64,000 nt of DNA from Geothrix limicola (lineage in GTDB: Bacteria; Acidobacteriota; Holophagae; Holophagales; Holophagaceae): contig NZ_BSDE01000001.1 in NCBI RefSeq assembly GCF_030268085.1, forward strand, positions 558,001 through 622,000, written 5' to 3'. A model generated the notes under the pieces. It was not told the origin of the DNA and did no database searches. It saw only the letters and a list, made by a program, of their open reading frames with translations. This document shows positions 1 through 9,177 of this stretch, piece after piece; positions within the stretch are counted from its first letter, which is position 1, and each line of letters starts with the position of its first letter. The position numbers and the translations under genes are program-made.

Positions 1-1
1 C

Positions 2-106
<105 letters not shown>

Positions 107-353
107 TCCGTGCATCTGATTTGAGTCTCGGATCTGGGCCGGGTGGGCTTCGACTCAGCTTGAACCACAAGATCTGTGAATAACCCGGTTGCCTCGGCAA
201 CTGGGCGGCGCGCCTTTCAGCCTCCGGCGAAGAAATCGACAAATCTGGAATGAACGATCCGGCGATCCGATAAGCCGGCAGCGGTCCGTTCAGGTCGCCT
301 GCCCAGAATCTCGGATGTTCCAAATCGATGCGTGGCCCTATGAGGGAAACAGC

Positions 354-2783
354 ATGGAAGCCAATCCACCCATCCACATCCTGCTGGTTGAGGACTCGGA
401 GGGTGATGCGCTCCTGTTGGAGCGGCATCTGCGGGCTCAGGGCCTGCTGTTCGATCTCAGGAGGGTGGATACGCTCGCGGCCCTCCAGGAGGCCCTGAGC
501 GGCTCCGCCTGGGACATCCTGCTGACGGATTTCAACCTCCCGGGCCTGGACGGGCTGGAGGTGCTGCAGGTGGTGGGCGAGCGGGCGCCGTACCTTCCCT
601 GCATCCTCGTCTCCGGCGAGCTGGGCGAAGAAGCGGCCGTGGAATCCCTGCGCCGGGGCGCCAAGGATTTCATCAGCAAATCGAGGCTGGCGAGGCTTGT
701 CCCGGCCATTCAGCGCGAGGTACATGAGCAACGGATCCGGGCGGCGGCCGAAAGCACGCGGGCGGAACTCCTGACCCTGGAAGACCGGCTCAGGGCCATC
801 ACTTCGGCGACCGTGGATGGCATCGTGGTGATGGATGGAGAGGGACGGATTTCCTTCTGGAACCAGGCCGCCGAACGTCTGTTCGGCTATACCGAATCCG
901 AAGCCATGGGTCGGGACCTCCACGCCCTGATCGCGCCGTCCCGCCTCCAATCCACCAGCGGTTCGGGGGTGGCGAGGCTCAACGAAATCGGGCCGTGCTC
1001 GGCCGCCGGAAGGGTGATCCAGCTGGATGCGCGCCGGAAGGACGGCACCGAATTCCCCGTCGAAGTCACGCTTGCGGCCCTTCGCCAGGGCGACACCTGG
1101 CATTCCGTGGGCGTGGTGCGGGACATCACGGAACGCAAGGACCAGGAGAGCAAGCAGTTCGAGACGCTGCAATTCCTCCGCACCCTCATCGAGACGATCC
1201 CCAGCCCCCTCTACTACGAGGACATGGGCGGCCGGATTCTCGGCTGCAACCGGGCTTTCCAGGCCTTCCTGGGACTGCCGGCCGAGGCCGTGATCGGTCA
1301 TCTGACGGCGGATCTCCTCGCCGGTGCGGAAGAGGACCAGGCCCATGAAACGGAACCCGGGTTCCTGCGCATTCCCGATGCCTACGACACCTCCTTCCAC
1401 ATGCCGCTCGCCGGTGGCCGGACCCGGCACGCCCTGTTCAAGAAGGCCCCCTTCTGGGATGCGGAAGGAAGGCCCGAGGGCTACGTGGCGACCCTCCTCG
1501 ACATCACCCGGCTCAAGGAGACCGAGGAGGCGCTGCGGCAGAACGAATGGTTGTTCTCCGCCATCCACCGCCACGTCGTCGATCTCATCGCCATCATCGA
1601 TCCGCAGGGGCGGAGGATCTACACGAGCCCCTCGTACCAGTTCGTCCTGGGCTACTCCGACGAGGAGATGGAGAGGTTGTCCTCGCTGGACCTGCTGCAT
1701 CCCGCCGACCTGGACCGGGTCTCCCAGGCCCTGAGGGGGATCATGGAAGGGCAGGCCGCCCAGGGCCTGGAGTACCGCCTCAGGCACAAGGATGGCCGCT
1801 GGCTGTACTTCGAAAGCAAGGCCGCCATCATCCCCGATCCGGGAACGGGCAACGTGCGGGCCCTGGTGGTCGCGCGGGATATCACCGAGCGGAAGGAGGC
1901 CGAACAGAGCCGTTCGGCCATGGAGGTCCAGCTGCGTCAGGCCCAGAAGCTGGAGGCCATCGGCCAACTGGCGGCGGGCATCGCCCACGAGATCAACACG
2001 CCGACCCAGTTCATCGGCGACAACACCAGCTTCCTCCGCGATGCCTGGAAGGACGCCTTCGCGCTCATGGAGCGGCTGACGGGTCACCTCGGCGCCATCG
2101 CCGCCGCTTTCGGGCCCGGGGCGGAGGAAGCCCGGGCTGCCTTGGCGGACGTGGAGCAGACCGACCTCAGGTACCTCCAGGAGGAGATTCCCAAGGCCAT
2201 CCAGCAAAGCCTCGACGGCGTGAGCCGCATCTCGAAGATCGTCAAGGCCATGAAAGATTTCTCGCACCCGGGCGGCGAGGCCAAGACCCTCACGGACCTC
2301 CACCAGGCCATCGAAAGCACCATCACCGTCTCCAGGAACGAATGGAAGTACGCCGCGAACCTGGTGACGGATTTCGATCCCGACCTGCCGCGGGTCCCCT
2401 GTTTCCCCGGTGAGTTCAACCAGGTGATCCTCAACCTGATCGTCAACGCGGCCCATGCCATCGAATCCGCCCTGGGAGGGGCCGGTTCCGGTGTCCTCGG
2501 TCAAATCACGATCAAGACCCGGAGGCAAGGCGACGAAGTGGAAGTCATGGTTTCCGATAACGGCACAGGCATCCCCGAGTCCGTTCAGGCGCGCATGTTC
2601 GAGCCCTTCTACACCACCAAGCCCGTGGGCAAAGGAACGGGCCAGGGTCTGGCCATCGCCCATGCGGTCATCGTCGAAAAACACCAGGGACGCATCGAGG
2701 TTCGGTCCGAGGTGGGTCGGGGCACCACGTTCATCCTGCACCTTCCCCTGAAGGCGGCCGCAGCCGGCGGAGGGGCCGAATGA
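354..2783 (+). CDS. Receiver-PAS-PAS-PAS histidine kinase
   Basis: This 809-residue cytosolic sensor has a receiver domain at the N-terminus (about 7-125, with acidic pocket VEDSEGD, phospho-acceptor D59 in LTDFNLPG and a lysine in ISKS). Three PAS domains follow (about 155-270, 275-390 and 395-510), each ending in a PAC-like segment such as VVRDITERK. The kinase core has phospho-acceptor H545 in GIAHEINTP, an N-box in NLIVNAAHAIE and ATP-lid motifs DNGTGIP and GKGTGQGL. No membrane segment is seen. ATG 354 was chosen over upstream starts because GAGGGA precedes it and the receiver begins directly after it. Its stop overlaps the next kinase (ATGA), so the two are probably translated together. 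Signal and target are unknown. Confidence 0.93.
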   Translation: MEANPPIHILLVEDSEGDALLLERHLRAQGLLFDLRRVDTLAALQEALSGSAWDILLTDFNLPGLDGLEVLQVVGERAPYLPCILVSGELGEEAAVESLRRGAKDFISKSRLARLVPAIQREVHEQRIRAAAESTRAELLTLEDRLRAITSATVDGIVVMDGEGRISFWNQAAERLFGYTESEAMGRDLHALIAPSRLQSTSGSGVARLNEIGPCSAAGRVIQLDARRKDGTEFPVEVTLAALRQGDTWHSVGVVRDITERKDQESKQFETLQFLRTLIETIPSPLYYEDMGGRILGCNRAFQAFLGLPAEAVIGHLTADLLAGAEEDQAHETEPGFLRIPDAYDTSFHMPLAGGRTRHALFKKAPFWDAEGRPEGYVATLLDITRLKETEEALRQNEWLFSAIHRHVVDLIAIIDPQGRRIYTSPSYQFVLGYSDEEMERLSSLDLLHPADLDRVSQALRGIMEGQAAQGLEYRLRHKDGRWLYFESKAAIIPDPGTGNVRALVVARDITERKEAEQSRSAMEVQLRQAQKLEAIGQLAAGIAHEINTPTQFIGDNTSFLRDAWKDAFALMERLTGHLGAIAAAFGPGAEEARAALADVEQTDLRYLQEEIPKAIQQSLDGVSRISKIVKAMKDFSHPGGEAKTLTDLHQAIESTITVSRNEWKYAANLVTDFDPDLPRVPCFPGEFNQVILNLIVNAAHAIESALGGAGSGVLGQITIKTRRQGDEVEVMVSDNGTGIPESVQARMFEPFYTTKPVGKGTGQGLAIAHAVIVEKHQGRIEVRSEVGRGTTFILHLPLKAAAAGGGAE

Positions 2784-4444
2784 CGGTGCACCTGATTCCA
2801 GAAGCCCTCCCCGGCCAGGACCGGGCGGTCCTCATGGCGCTGACTGACAGCCTCGATGCCTGTTCGGCGGCCGTGGACCAGTCGGGCCGGATCGTGGCTG
2901 TGACCGAGGCCTGGCAAGCCTACAGCGGAAAGAATCCGATCCTCGCCGGGCAGACCCTCGGGTCTCCGTTCGGCGACCTGTGTCGGAGCCTCACGAAATC
3001 TCCGGACGGCAACATCTCCATCGTGGCGCTGGGGCTGGTGGGCGTGCTCGACGGGCGTATCCCGAGGTTGTCTTTCGATTTCCCCTTCCTCGAGGAGGAC
3101 GGATCCCACGATTTCGGCTGCACGGCCGTCTTCCGCTCCCTGGACGAAAGCGTCCGCGCCGTGATCCACCTCCGTGACATCACCCACCGGGCGGCCATGG
3201 AGCGCCGGATGCGGCGGTCGGAGCGGCTCTTCAAGGCCACCACCGACAACGCCATGGATTTCATCTGCCTGCTCGATCCCCGGGGCCAGGTGGTCTACCA
3301 CAACCCGGCCTTCCAACGGTTCCTCGGGCGGACGGATCAGTGGATCTCGGAACAGAAGCTGGTGGATCTCGTGCATGAGGCGGACCGCGCGGGGTTCGCG
3401 AATGCCCTGTCCCAGGGGGCCAGGGCCGGTCTCACCCATACCTTTGAATACCGGATTCCCGATGCCCACGGCGCCTGGGCCGATCTGGAAGGGCAGGTGT
3501 CGGCGGTGGAGGATCCGGGCGGACCGGGGGATTCGGTGCTGCTGATCTCCCGGGACATCTCCCTGCGCAGGCAGATGGAACGGGATCGCGAGCAGGCCGA
3601 AATCCAGCTGCGCCACTCGCAGAAGCTGGAGGCCATCGGGCAGCTGGCGGCGGGCATCGCCCACGAGATCAACACGCCCACCCAGTACATCGGCGACAAC
3701 ACCACCTTCCTTCGGGATGTCTTCGGACAGTCATTGGCCCTGATCCGTACGCTTGAGGGGCACCTGGAGCGGATCCGCGAAGCGGGCGGGCCCTCCGCCG
3801 AAGAGGCGCGGACGGCCCTGGAAGCCCTGGCGGTCGGGGATGTGGACTACCTGGAAGAGGAGATTCCCAAGGCCATCCAGCAGACCCTCGAAGGGGTGGC
3901 CCGCGTCTCCAAGATCGTCGGCGCCATGAAGGACTTCTCCCATCCCGGCGGCGAATCCGCGTCCTCCATCGATCTGCAGCGCAGCATCGAAAGCACCATC
4001 ACGGTCTCCCGCGGAGAATGGAAAACCGTCGCCCAGCTGGAGACGGACTTTGCACCCGACCTTCCCCTGGTGCCCTGCTACCCGGACGAGATCAACCAGG
4101 TCATTCTCAACCTGGTGGTGAACGCGGCGCACGCCATCGCGGCGCGCCAGGAAAGCCGCGGGGCTTCTGGGCCGGGCCTGATCCGGGTGGGAACACGCCA
4201 CCTCCAGGACGAGGTGGAGATCTGGGTTTCCGACGACGGTACGGGGATCCCCGAAGAGATCCGCGACCGGATTTTCGATCCCTTTTTCACGACCAAATCC
4301 ATCGGCAAGGGATCGGGGCAGGGGCTCTCCATCGTTCATGCCGTCGTCACGGAAAAGCATAAGGGCCGTATCGAAGTCGAATCCACGCAGGGGAAGGGCA
4401 CCACCTTCCGCATCTTCCTTCCCCTGAGCCCTGCCAAACACTGA
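2780..4444 (+). CDS. PAS-domain histidine kinase, paralogue of the preceding gene
   Basis: The protein has 554 residues, with two PAS-like regions (about 20-140 and 150-265) and a kinase core with phospho-acceptor H295 in [10 protein letters not shown]-box [19 protein letters not shown] and GKGSGQGL. The core is nearly the same as in the gene upstream, including the unusual stretch right after the histidine (GDNTxFLRD) and the EEIPKAIQQ segment, so the pair arose by duplication. It has no receiver domain and no membrane helix. It starts inside the stop of the preceding gene and ends 7 bases before the receiver-HDOD gene. The kinase most likely phosphorylates one or more of the three receivers encoded downstream; that pairing is inference. 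Confidence 0.93.
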   Translation: MTVHLIPEALPGQDRAVLMALTDSLDACSAAVDQSGRIVAVTEAWQAYSGKNPILAGQTLGSPFGDLCRSLTKSPDGNISIVALGLVGVLDGRIPRLSFDFPFLEEDGSHDFGCTAVFRSLDESVRAVIHLRDITHRAAMERRMRRSERLFKATTDNAMDFICLLDPRGQVVYHNPAFQRFLGRTDQWISEQKLVDLVHEADRAGFANALSQGARAGLTHTFEYRIPDAHGAWADLEGQVSAVEDPGGPGDSVLLISRDISLRRQMERDREQAEIQLRHSQKLEAIGQLAAGIAHEINTPTQYIGDNTTFLRDVFGQSLALIRTLEGHLERIREAGGPSAEEARTALEALAVGDVDYLEEEIPKAIQQTLEGVARVSKIVGAMKDFSHPGGESASSIDLQRSIESTITVSRGEWKTVAQLETDFAPDLPLVPCYPDEINQVILNLVVNAAHAIAARQESRGASGPGLIRVGTRHLQDEVEIWVSDDGTGIPEEIRDRIFDPFFTTKSIGKGSGQGLSIVHAVVTEKHKGRIEVESTQGKGTTFRIFLPLSPAKH

Positions 4445-4451
4445 GGGTGCC

Positions 4452-5666
4452 ATGGCCAAGCAGCAGATCCTTTTCGTGGATGACGAGCCGATGCTGCTCC
4501 AGGGACTGCAGCGCCTGCTCCGCCCCTTCCGGATGGAATGGGACATGGCCTTCGTGGAAAGCGGACAGGCGGCCCTGGAGCGGCTGGCTGAGCATCCCTT
4601 CGACGTCATCGTGACGGACATGCGGATGCCCGGGATGAACGGGGCCGAACTCCTGAACGAGGTCATGCGGCGCTACCCCGCCATGGTGCGCATCGTGCTG
4701 TCCGGCCACGCGGACAAGGAGCTGGTCACCCAGTGCGTGGGCACAGCGCACCAGTACATCTCCAAGCCCTGCGATCCGGATCAGCTGAAGGCCATGATCC
4801 GCAACGCCTGCGCCCTGTCGGGCCGCCTCGTGGACGAGGAGGTCCGGAAGGTGATCGGCGCCATCGACCGCCTCCCCACCATTCCCGAAGTCTACCTGGA
4901 GCTGAAGGAGGCCCTGAGCCAGGAGGACGTGGATTCGAGCGAACTCGGCGCCATCATCCAGAAGGACATTGGGATGACGGCCAAGATCCTCAAGCTGGTG
5001 AATTCCTCGTTCTTCGGCCTGCGCCGCGTCATCTCGACGCCGCAGGACGCGGTGACCTACCTCGGGCTCGACACGGTCCGGACCCTGGTCCTCACCAACA
5101 GCATCTTCGAACAATCCAAGCCGCTGCTGACGAAATGCCTCAGCATCTCGGACCTGTGGCAGCACAGCCTGAGCGTGGCCAGCGGGGCGAAAGCGGTGGC
5201 AGACTGCGAAAAACTCGGGCGATCCGGGGTGGAATCGGCCTTCGTCGGTGGCATCCTGCACGATGTGGGCATGCTCATCCTCGCCTCCAATTTCGCCGAG
5301 ACCTACGACAAGGCCGCGGACCTCGTGGTGACGGAGAAGGTGATCATCTCCACTGCCGAGCAGGAGTTCTTCGGCGTGACCCACGCCGAAGTCGGAGCCT
5401 ACCTCCTAGGCCTGTGGGGCCTGCCGGCCGAGATCCTGAACATCGTGAGCCTGCACCACCGGGTGCACCTGCAGGATGAAGGGCACATGACGCCTCTGAT
5501 CGCGGTGCATGCGGCGGACATCTTCTCGGGTGTCCTGACGAACCATCCGCTGTTCGAAAGCGGGCGGTTGAATCAGGTGGCGATCGAACGGGCAGGTGTG
5601 CAGGATCGGGTCAGAAGTTGGGAGGCCCTGGTCAAGGAAGCTGTCGCTGGAACGGGAGGTGCGTGA
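4452..5666 (+). CDS. Response regulator with HDOD output domain
   Basis: The protein has 404 residues. A receiver covers about 1-125 (acidic VDDEP, phospho-acceptor D56 in VTDMRMPG, lysine in ISKPCD). An HDOD domain follows (about 135-345), recognised by RLPTIPEVYLEL, IIQKDIGMTAKILKLVNS and GGILHDVGML. HDOD domains are HD-fold modules usually without proven hydrolase activity, found in regulators of signalling, motility and cell cycle. It lies in the middle of the signalling operon. Its stop TGA overlaps the ATG of the next receiver gene by one base. A likely partner of the two kinases upstream; output is unknown. Confidence 0.9.
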   Translation: MAKQQILFVDDEPMLLQGLQRLLRPFRMEWDMAFVESGQAALERLAEHPFDVIVTDMRMPGMNGAELLNEVMRRYPAMVRIVLSGHADKELVTQCVGTAHQYISKPCDPDQLKAMIRNACALSGRLVDEEVRKVIGAIDRLPTIPEVYLELKEALSQEDVDSSELGAIIQKDIGMTAKILKLVNSSFFGLRRVISTPQDAVTYLGLDTVRTLVLTNSIFEQSKPLLTKCLSISDLWQHSLSVASGAKAVADCEKLGRSGVESAFVGGILHDVGMLILASNFAETYDKAADLVVTEKVIISTAEQEFFGVTHAEVGAYLLGLWGLPAEILNIVSLHHRVHLQDEGHMTPLIAVHAADIFSGVLTNHPLFESGRLNQVAIERAGVQDRVRSWEALVKEAVAGTGGA

Positions 5667-6814
5667 TGTCTGCAAAGGTCCTCTTGGTGGACGATGAGGA
5701 GAACATCCTCCAGGGCTACCACCGGGTGCTGAGGAGCGCCTTCGAGCTCGACACGGCCCTCGGGGGCGTGGAGGCCCTCCGGTGCATGGATGCGCGCGGC
5801 CCCTACGCGGTCATGGTCGTGGACATGCGCATGCCGGGAATGAGCGGCCTGGACCTGCTGGAGGAGGCGCGTGTCCGGTTTCCGGATACGACGCGGATCA
5901 TGCTCACGGGGAATTCGGATCAGAAGACGGCCATGGATGCGGTGAACCATGGGCAGGTGTTCCGTTTCCTCACCAAGCCCTGTCCTGCGGAGGACCTTGA
6001 ACTGGCGATCCGCGCGGGGCTGCGCCAGTACCAGCTCGTGAGGGCGGAAAAGGAGCTGCTCGAACAGACGCTCACCGGTGCCATCACCGTGCTCTCCGAA
6101 CTCCTGGCGGGCGTGGATCCGGTGATGTTCAGCCGGAGCCAGGTGGTGCGGGAGCGCGCGGCGCGGCTGGCGCGGGACCTGGGCTGCGAGGAGGTCTGGG
6201 CCGTCGAGATCGCCGCCCTGCTGGCGCCCATCGGCCGGGTGGCCCTGCCTGCCTGGGCGCTGAAGGAGGGCAGTTTCCGCACGGGTTCGGGGGATCTGCT
6301 CGCTGCCTTCCCGGAAGTGGGTGCGCGGCTGCTCCAGCCCATTCCCCGCCTGGAAGGCGCGGCCCGGATCATCCGCTACCTGGCGAAGGGCTTTGACGGG
6401 TCCGGGCTTCCTGAGGATGACCTCCGGGGTGAGGCACTGCCCCTGGGCTCCCGGATCCTCAAGGTGGTGTGGGATTTCACCGAGCTTGAACAGGCCCGCC
6501 AAAGCGCGACGGTGGCTCTGGAGGAGATGCGCCTCCGACCGAAGGCCTACGACCCCCGGGTGCTGGAAGCCTTCGGCACCCTGCTGGCGATCCGCCCCAA
6601 ACCCCCGGCGGCGCGAGATCTCCGACTCCGAGATCTGCGCGCGGGCATGACCCTCGCCTCGGACCTTTGCGCCGAGGGCGGCGGGCTGGTGCTGCCCGCG
6701 GAACTCCGGCTCGGGGCGGGCCACCTGGAACTCCTGTCCAGCCTCGCCCGGCTGGTGGCGCTGCAGGAGCCGGTATCCGTCCGCCTTCCCGACGGAGCTT
6801 CCCATGAAGCCTAA
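5666..6814 (+). CDS. Response regulator with degenerate HD-GYP-like output domain (1)
   Basis: The protein has 382 residues with a normal receiver (VDDEEN, D53 in VVDMRMPG, K104 in LTKPC). The C-terminal region follows the HD-GYP layout but has lost the metal ligands. The usual LHDIGK reads LAPIGR (about 186-191), the HHE before the DGSG turn is replaced in YLAKGFDGSGLP, GYP reads GLP, and the later D-x-F-D-A-L is VWDFTEL. It is therefore unlikely to cleave cyclic di-GMP, though it might bind a ligand or partner. ATG 5666 was chosen because it has the GGGAGGT ribosome site and gives a clean receiver start; an upstream in-frame ATG at 5618 lies inside the preceding gene. The end overlaps the next gene by 11 bases. 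Confidence 0.85.
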   Translation: MSAKVLLVDDEENILQGYHRVLRSAFELDTALGGVEALRCMDARGPYAVMVVDMRMPGMSGLDLLEEARVRFPDTTRIMLTGNSDQKTAMDAVNHGQVFRFLTKPCPAEDLELAIRAGLRQYQLVRAEKELLEQTLTGAITVLSELLAGVDPVMFSRSQVVRERAARLARDLGCEEVWAVEIAALLAPIGRVALPAWALKEGSFRTGSGDLLAAFPEVGARLLQPIPRLEGAARIIRYLAKGFDGSGLPEDDLRGEALPLGSRILKVVWDFTELEQARQSATVALEEMRLRPKAYDPRVLEAFGTLLAIRPKPPAARDLRLRDLRAGMTLASDLCAEGGGLVLPAELRLGAGHLELLSSLARLVALQEPVSVRLPDGASHEA

Positions 6815-7952
6815 GGTCCTCCTTGTGGACGACGAGGAGAACATCCTGCAAGCCTACACGCGGGTGCTGCGCGGGAAATTCGACCTCGACACGGCCCTCG
6901 GCGGCGAAGCGGCTCTGGAGCGCATGCAGGACCGCGGGCCCTATGCCGTGGTCGTCTCCGACATGCGGATGCCCGGCATGGATGGCGTGGCCTTCCTGGC
7001 CTGGGCCATGGCCCAGCACCCCGACACCGTGCGCATCATGCTCACGGGCAATGCGGACCAGGGCACGGCCATGGAGGCCGTGAACAAGGGCGCGATCTTC
7101 CGTTTCCTCACCAAGCCCTGCGATTCGGAGCTGCTGGGGCAGACGCTGGACCTCGCCGTGCGCCAGCACGAGCTCATCACGGCGGAGAAAACGCTGCTGG
7201 AGGACACCCTCAAGGGCGCCATCAAGATGCTGGTGGAGCTGCTCTCCTGCCTCGATCCCATCTCCTTCGGACGGGCCCAGGCCATGGCGGCCCAGGCCGA
7301 AGCGATCGCCAGAGAAATGGGCATGAAGAACCCCTGGGTGCTCGGCATCGCCTCGATCCTCTCCCAGATCGGCATCCTCACCGTGCCCGAAGGCGTGGCC
7401 ACCAAGATCCAGACCGGCACCTTCCTGAACAGCAACGAGCGGGACCTCGCCAACCGCATCCCCGAGATCGGAGCCGACCTCATCAAGAACATCCCACGGC
7501 TGGAAGAGGTGGCCGACGCGGTGCTCTACATGAACAAGAACTTCAACGGCACCGGCTATCCGCCCGATGCCAGGAAGGGAGAGGATATTCCCCTCGGCGG
7601 CCGCATCCTGCGGGCCGTGTGGGACTACGAACGGCTCCTGCCGAAATTCGGGAATCCCATCTCGGCGGTCCGCGATATGGAGAGCCGAACCACCTGGTAC
7701 GACCTGGAGGTGCTGCGCGCCTTCGGACGCTGCCTGGAGCGGCAGGGGGCCGAAGCGCCGCCGCCTCCCACGCGGGAGATCAGCCTGCACGAGCTGCGAA
7801 TCGGCCAGGTGCTGGTCACTGGCATCGAAACCATGGACGGCCTGCTGGTGGTGCCCCAGGGCACCACCATCGGGCTGGTCCACCTGCAGAAACTTCGCAA
7901 TTTCGCCCGGCTCTCGGGGCTTCGGGAGCCGCTGGTCGTCACAGGGGGCTAG
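6804..7952 (+). CDS. Response regulator with degenerate HD-GYP-like output domain (2)
   Basis: A 382-residue paralogue of the preceding gene, with a receiver (VDDEEN, D53 in VSDMRMPG, K104) and an HD-GYP-like C-terminal region. Here GTGYP and the following Arg-Ile-Leu strand remain, but LHDIGK is LSQIGI, HHE is replaced by MNK in MNKNFNGTGYP, and the D-x-F-D-A-L segment is VWDYERL. The same catalytic positions are lost in both copies, which suggests a fixed non-enzymatic role. It is the last gene of the operon; a lone receiver gene on the opposite strand ends 6 bases beyond it, so the two converge with no room for a separate terminator. Confidence 0.85.
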   Translation: MKPKVLLVDDEENILQAYTRVLRGKFDLDTALGGEAALERMQDRGPYAVVVSDMRMPGMDGVAFLAWAMAQHPDTVRIMLTGNADQGTAMEAVNKGAIFRFLTKPCDSELLGQTLDLAVRQHELITAEKTLLEDTLKGAIKMLVELLSCLDPISFGRAQAMAAQAEAIAREMGMKNPWVLGIASILSQIGILTVPEGVATKIQTGTFLNSNERDLANRIPEIGADLIKNIPRLEEVADAVLYMNKNFNGTGYPPDARKGEDIPLGGRILRAVWDYERLLPKFGNPISAVRDMESRTTWYDLEVLRAFGRCLERQGAEAPPPPTREISLHELRIGQVLVTGIETMDGLLVVPQGTTIGLVHLQKLRNFARLSGLREPLVVTGG

Positions 7953-7958
7953 ACCGCC

Positions 7959-8345
7959 TCACTGATTCTTGACGGGCTCCTGGAGCAGCCGGTCCACGGC
8001 CGCGGTCAGATCCTCGTGGCGGATGGGCTTGTGGAGGATGACGTCCACGCCCAGCTTCTGCATGCGCCCAGCCATGACCTCATCGTGAAGGGCCGTGAGG
8101 ATCAGGACCTTGATCCTGGAGAGCACGGGATTCTCGAAGCAGGCCCTGACGAGGCTTGGCCCCTGATAGGCGGGCATGGAGTGGTCCAGGATCATCAGCT
8201 CCGGCCGCCATTCGATCAGGGCATCCAGGGTGGTTTGAAGCGAGTCGGGTTCGACCAGGAGCACTTCGTGCCCCGCCTTCCTTAGGGCCGCCTCCAGGAA
8301 GGTGCGGATGAGTTTGCTGTCATCCACCACTGCAATTCGCGCCAC
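7959..8345 (-). CDS. Single-domain response regulator (CheY-like)
   Basis: This is a stand-alone receiver of 128 residues with VVDDSK at the N-terminus, phospho-acceptor aspartate in MILDHSMPAYQG, threonine in LILTALHD and lysine in ILHKPIRHED. There is no output domain, so it would act by protein contact or as a phosphate relay. GTG 8345 was chosen because the receiver fold begins directly after it; a longer reading frame extends to 8765 but its extra residues look non-coding and run into the mraZ control region. GAGGG lies only three bases before the GTG, which is close. It converges on the signalling operon and may belong functionally with it. Confidence 0.82.
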   Translation of the reverse strand: MARIAVVDDSKLIRTFLEAALRKAGHEVLLVEPDSLQTTLDALIEWRPELMILDHSMPAYQGPSLVRACFENPVLSRIKVLILTALHDEVMAGRMQKLGVDVILHKPIRHEDLTAAVDRLLQEPVKNQ

Positions 8346-8691
8346 GAGCCCTCGCTGAAAACCCTTATTGGACCCGCTCCGAAGCCCTGCGTCGAGGGCT
8401 TCCGTGGAAAATTCCGTCTCCATGAACCGGGGGGCCGGCGTCAATCCTCCCTGATCGCCCAGCGATTCACTTCCGCCGCCAGGGGATCTGGACCGGTTTC
8501 CCGGCTGGCCGGAGGCCTCCCAAGGCCGGCAGGAGGGGTGCATTTTCGTTTTTATTTCCACTTGTTGACTTTCCAGGCGTTTATAGACTTTGAAGTGGTT
8601 CTCAGTGGAGAAAAGTGGGCTGAAGTGGATCAAAGTGGTCCCCGGTTGGTTCGATCTTCCCTTCTGAGGTGTTGGTTGAAAGGCGTCACCG
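8346..8691. other. Divergent intergenic region between receiver gene and mraZ
   Basis: This 346-base gap lies between two divergent genes. Nearest the receiver gene is a perfect 8-bp inverted repeat, GAAGCCCT at 8381-8388 and AGGGCTTC at 8395-8402, which could form a hairpin in the receiver gene leader. The right half holds the phased AGTGG boxes described separately. AAAGG (8679-8683) is a fitting ribosome site for mraZ. I see no further gene here. Confidence 0.6.
8594..8638 (+). promoter_or_regulatory. Five phased AGTGG repeats upstream of mraZ (probable MraZ boxes)
   Basis: AGTGG occurs at 8594, 8604, 8614, 8624 and 8634, an exact 10-base period, so all copies face the same side of the helix. 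In E. coli, Mycoplasma and others, MraZ represses its own cluster by binding several G-rich pentamer repeats (TGGG/GTGGG type) spaced by 5 bases just before mraZ. The match in layout and place is strong. A possible -35 hexamer TTGACT is at 8565-8570, but no convincing -10 at normal spacing was found; TATAGA at 8582-8587 is another candidate element. Confidence 0.85.
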
Positions 8692-9177
8692 GTGCTGCGA
8701 CTTCGCGGAAACTCACCGGCCACAGTGGATGAGAAGGGCCGCCTCAAGCTGCCCTCTTCTTTCAAGGCCGAGCTGGAGGCCTTCGCTCAGGGCGAAGGGG
8801 GCGAAGGCCTGCGCGGAGGGACCACCCCCCTTCGGCACTACCTCACCTCGCTGGATGGCCGTTCCGCCCGCCTCTACCCCCTGCCGGTCTGGGAGGCCAT
8901 CGAGGCCCGCCTGGCGGCCCTGCCTTCCACCAGCCCCGCCAAGCGCAAGTTCCTGGAGACCACCGCCTACTTCGGCAGCGAGGTCGAACCCGATGCCCAG
9001 GGCCGCTTCGTCATCCCCCCCATCCTCCGTGAGGCCGCCCAGCTCATGGGCGAAGTGGCCGTGCTGGGGCAGATGGATCACCTGGCCCTGTGGAACAAGG
9101 CCGGCTTCGAGCGCCGCCTCGCGGCCGAACCTCTCAGTGCCGAGGATCTGGCACAGCTCGCGGACCTGGGGATCTGA
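8692..9177 (+). CDS. mraZ: Transcriptional regulator MraZ
   Basis: This 161-residue protein has the two SpoVT/AbrB-like halves typical of MraZ. The first carries DEKGRLKLP and the second DAQGRFVIP, the two copies of the conserved D-x-x-G-R motif used in DNA binding. MraZ forms a ring and controls the division and cell wall cluster that follows it. The start is GTG 8692, eight bases after AAAGG. It opens the dcw cluster, and its TGA overlaps the ATG of rsmH. The phased AGTGG boxes upstream imply autoregulation. Confidence 0.95.
   Translation: MLRLRGNSPATVDEKGRLKLPSSFKAELEAFAQGEGGEGLRGGTTPLRHYLTSLDGRSARLYPLPVWEAIEARLAALPSTSPAKRKFLETTAYFGSEVEPDAQGRFVIPPILREAAQLMGEVAVLGQMDHLALWNKAGFERRLAAEPLSAEDLAQLADLGI

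Noticed and set aside
8346-8765. Long N-terminal extension of the lone receiver gene
   Set aside because: It would cover the MraZ boxes and the mraZ start; the receiver fold starts at GTG 8345.
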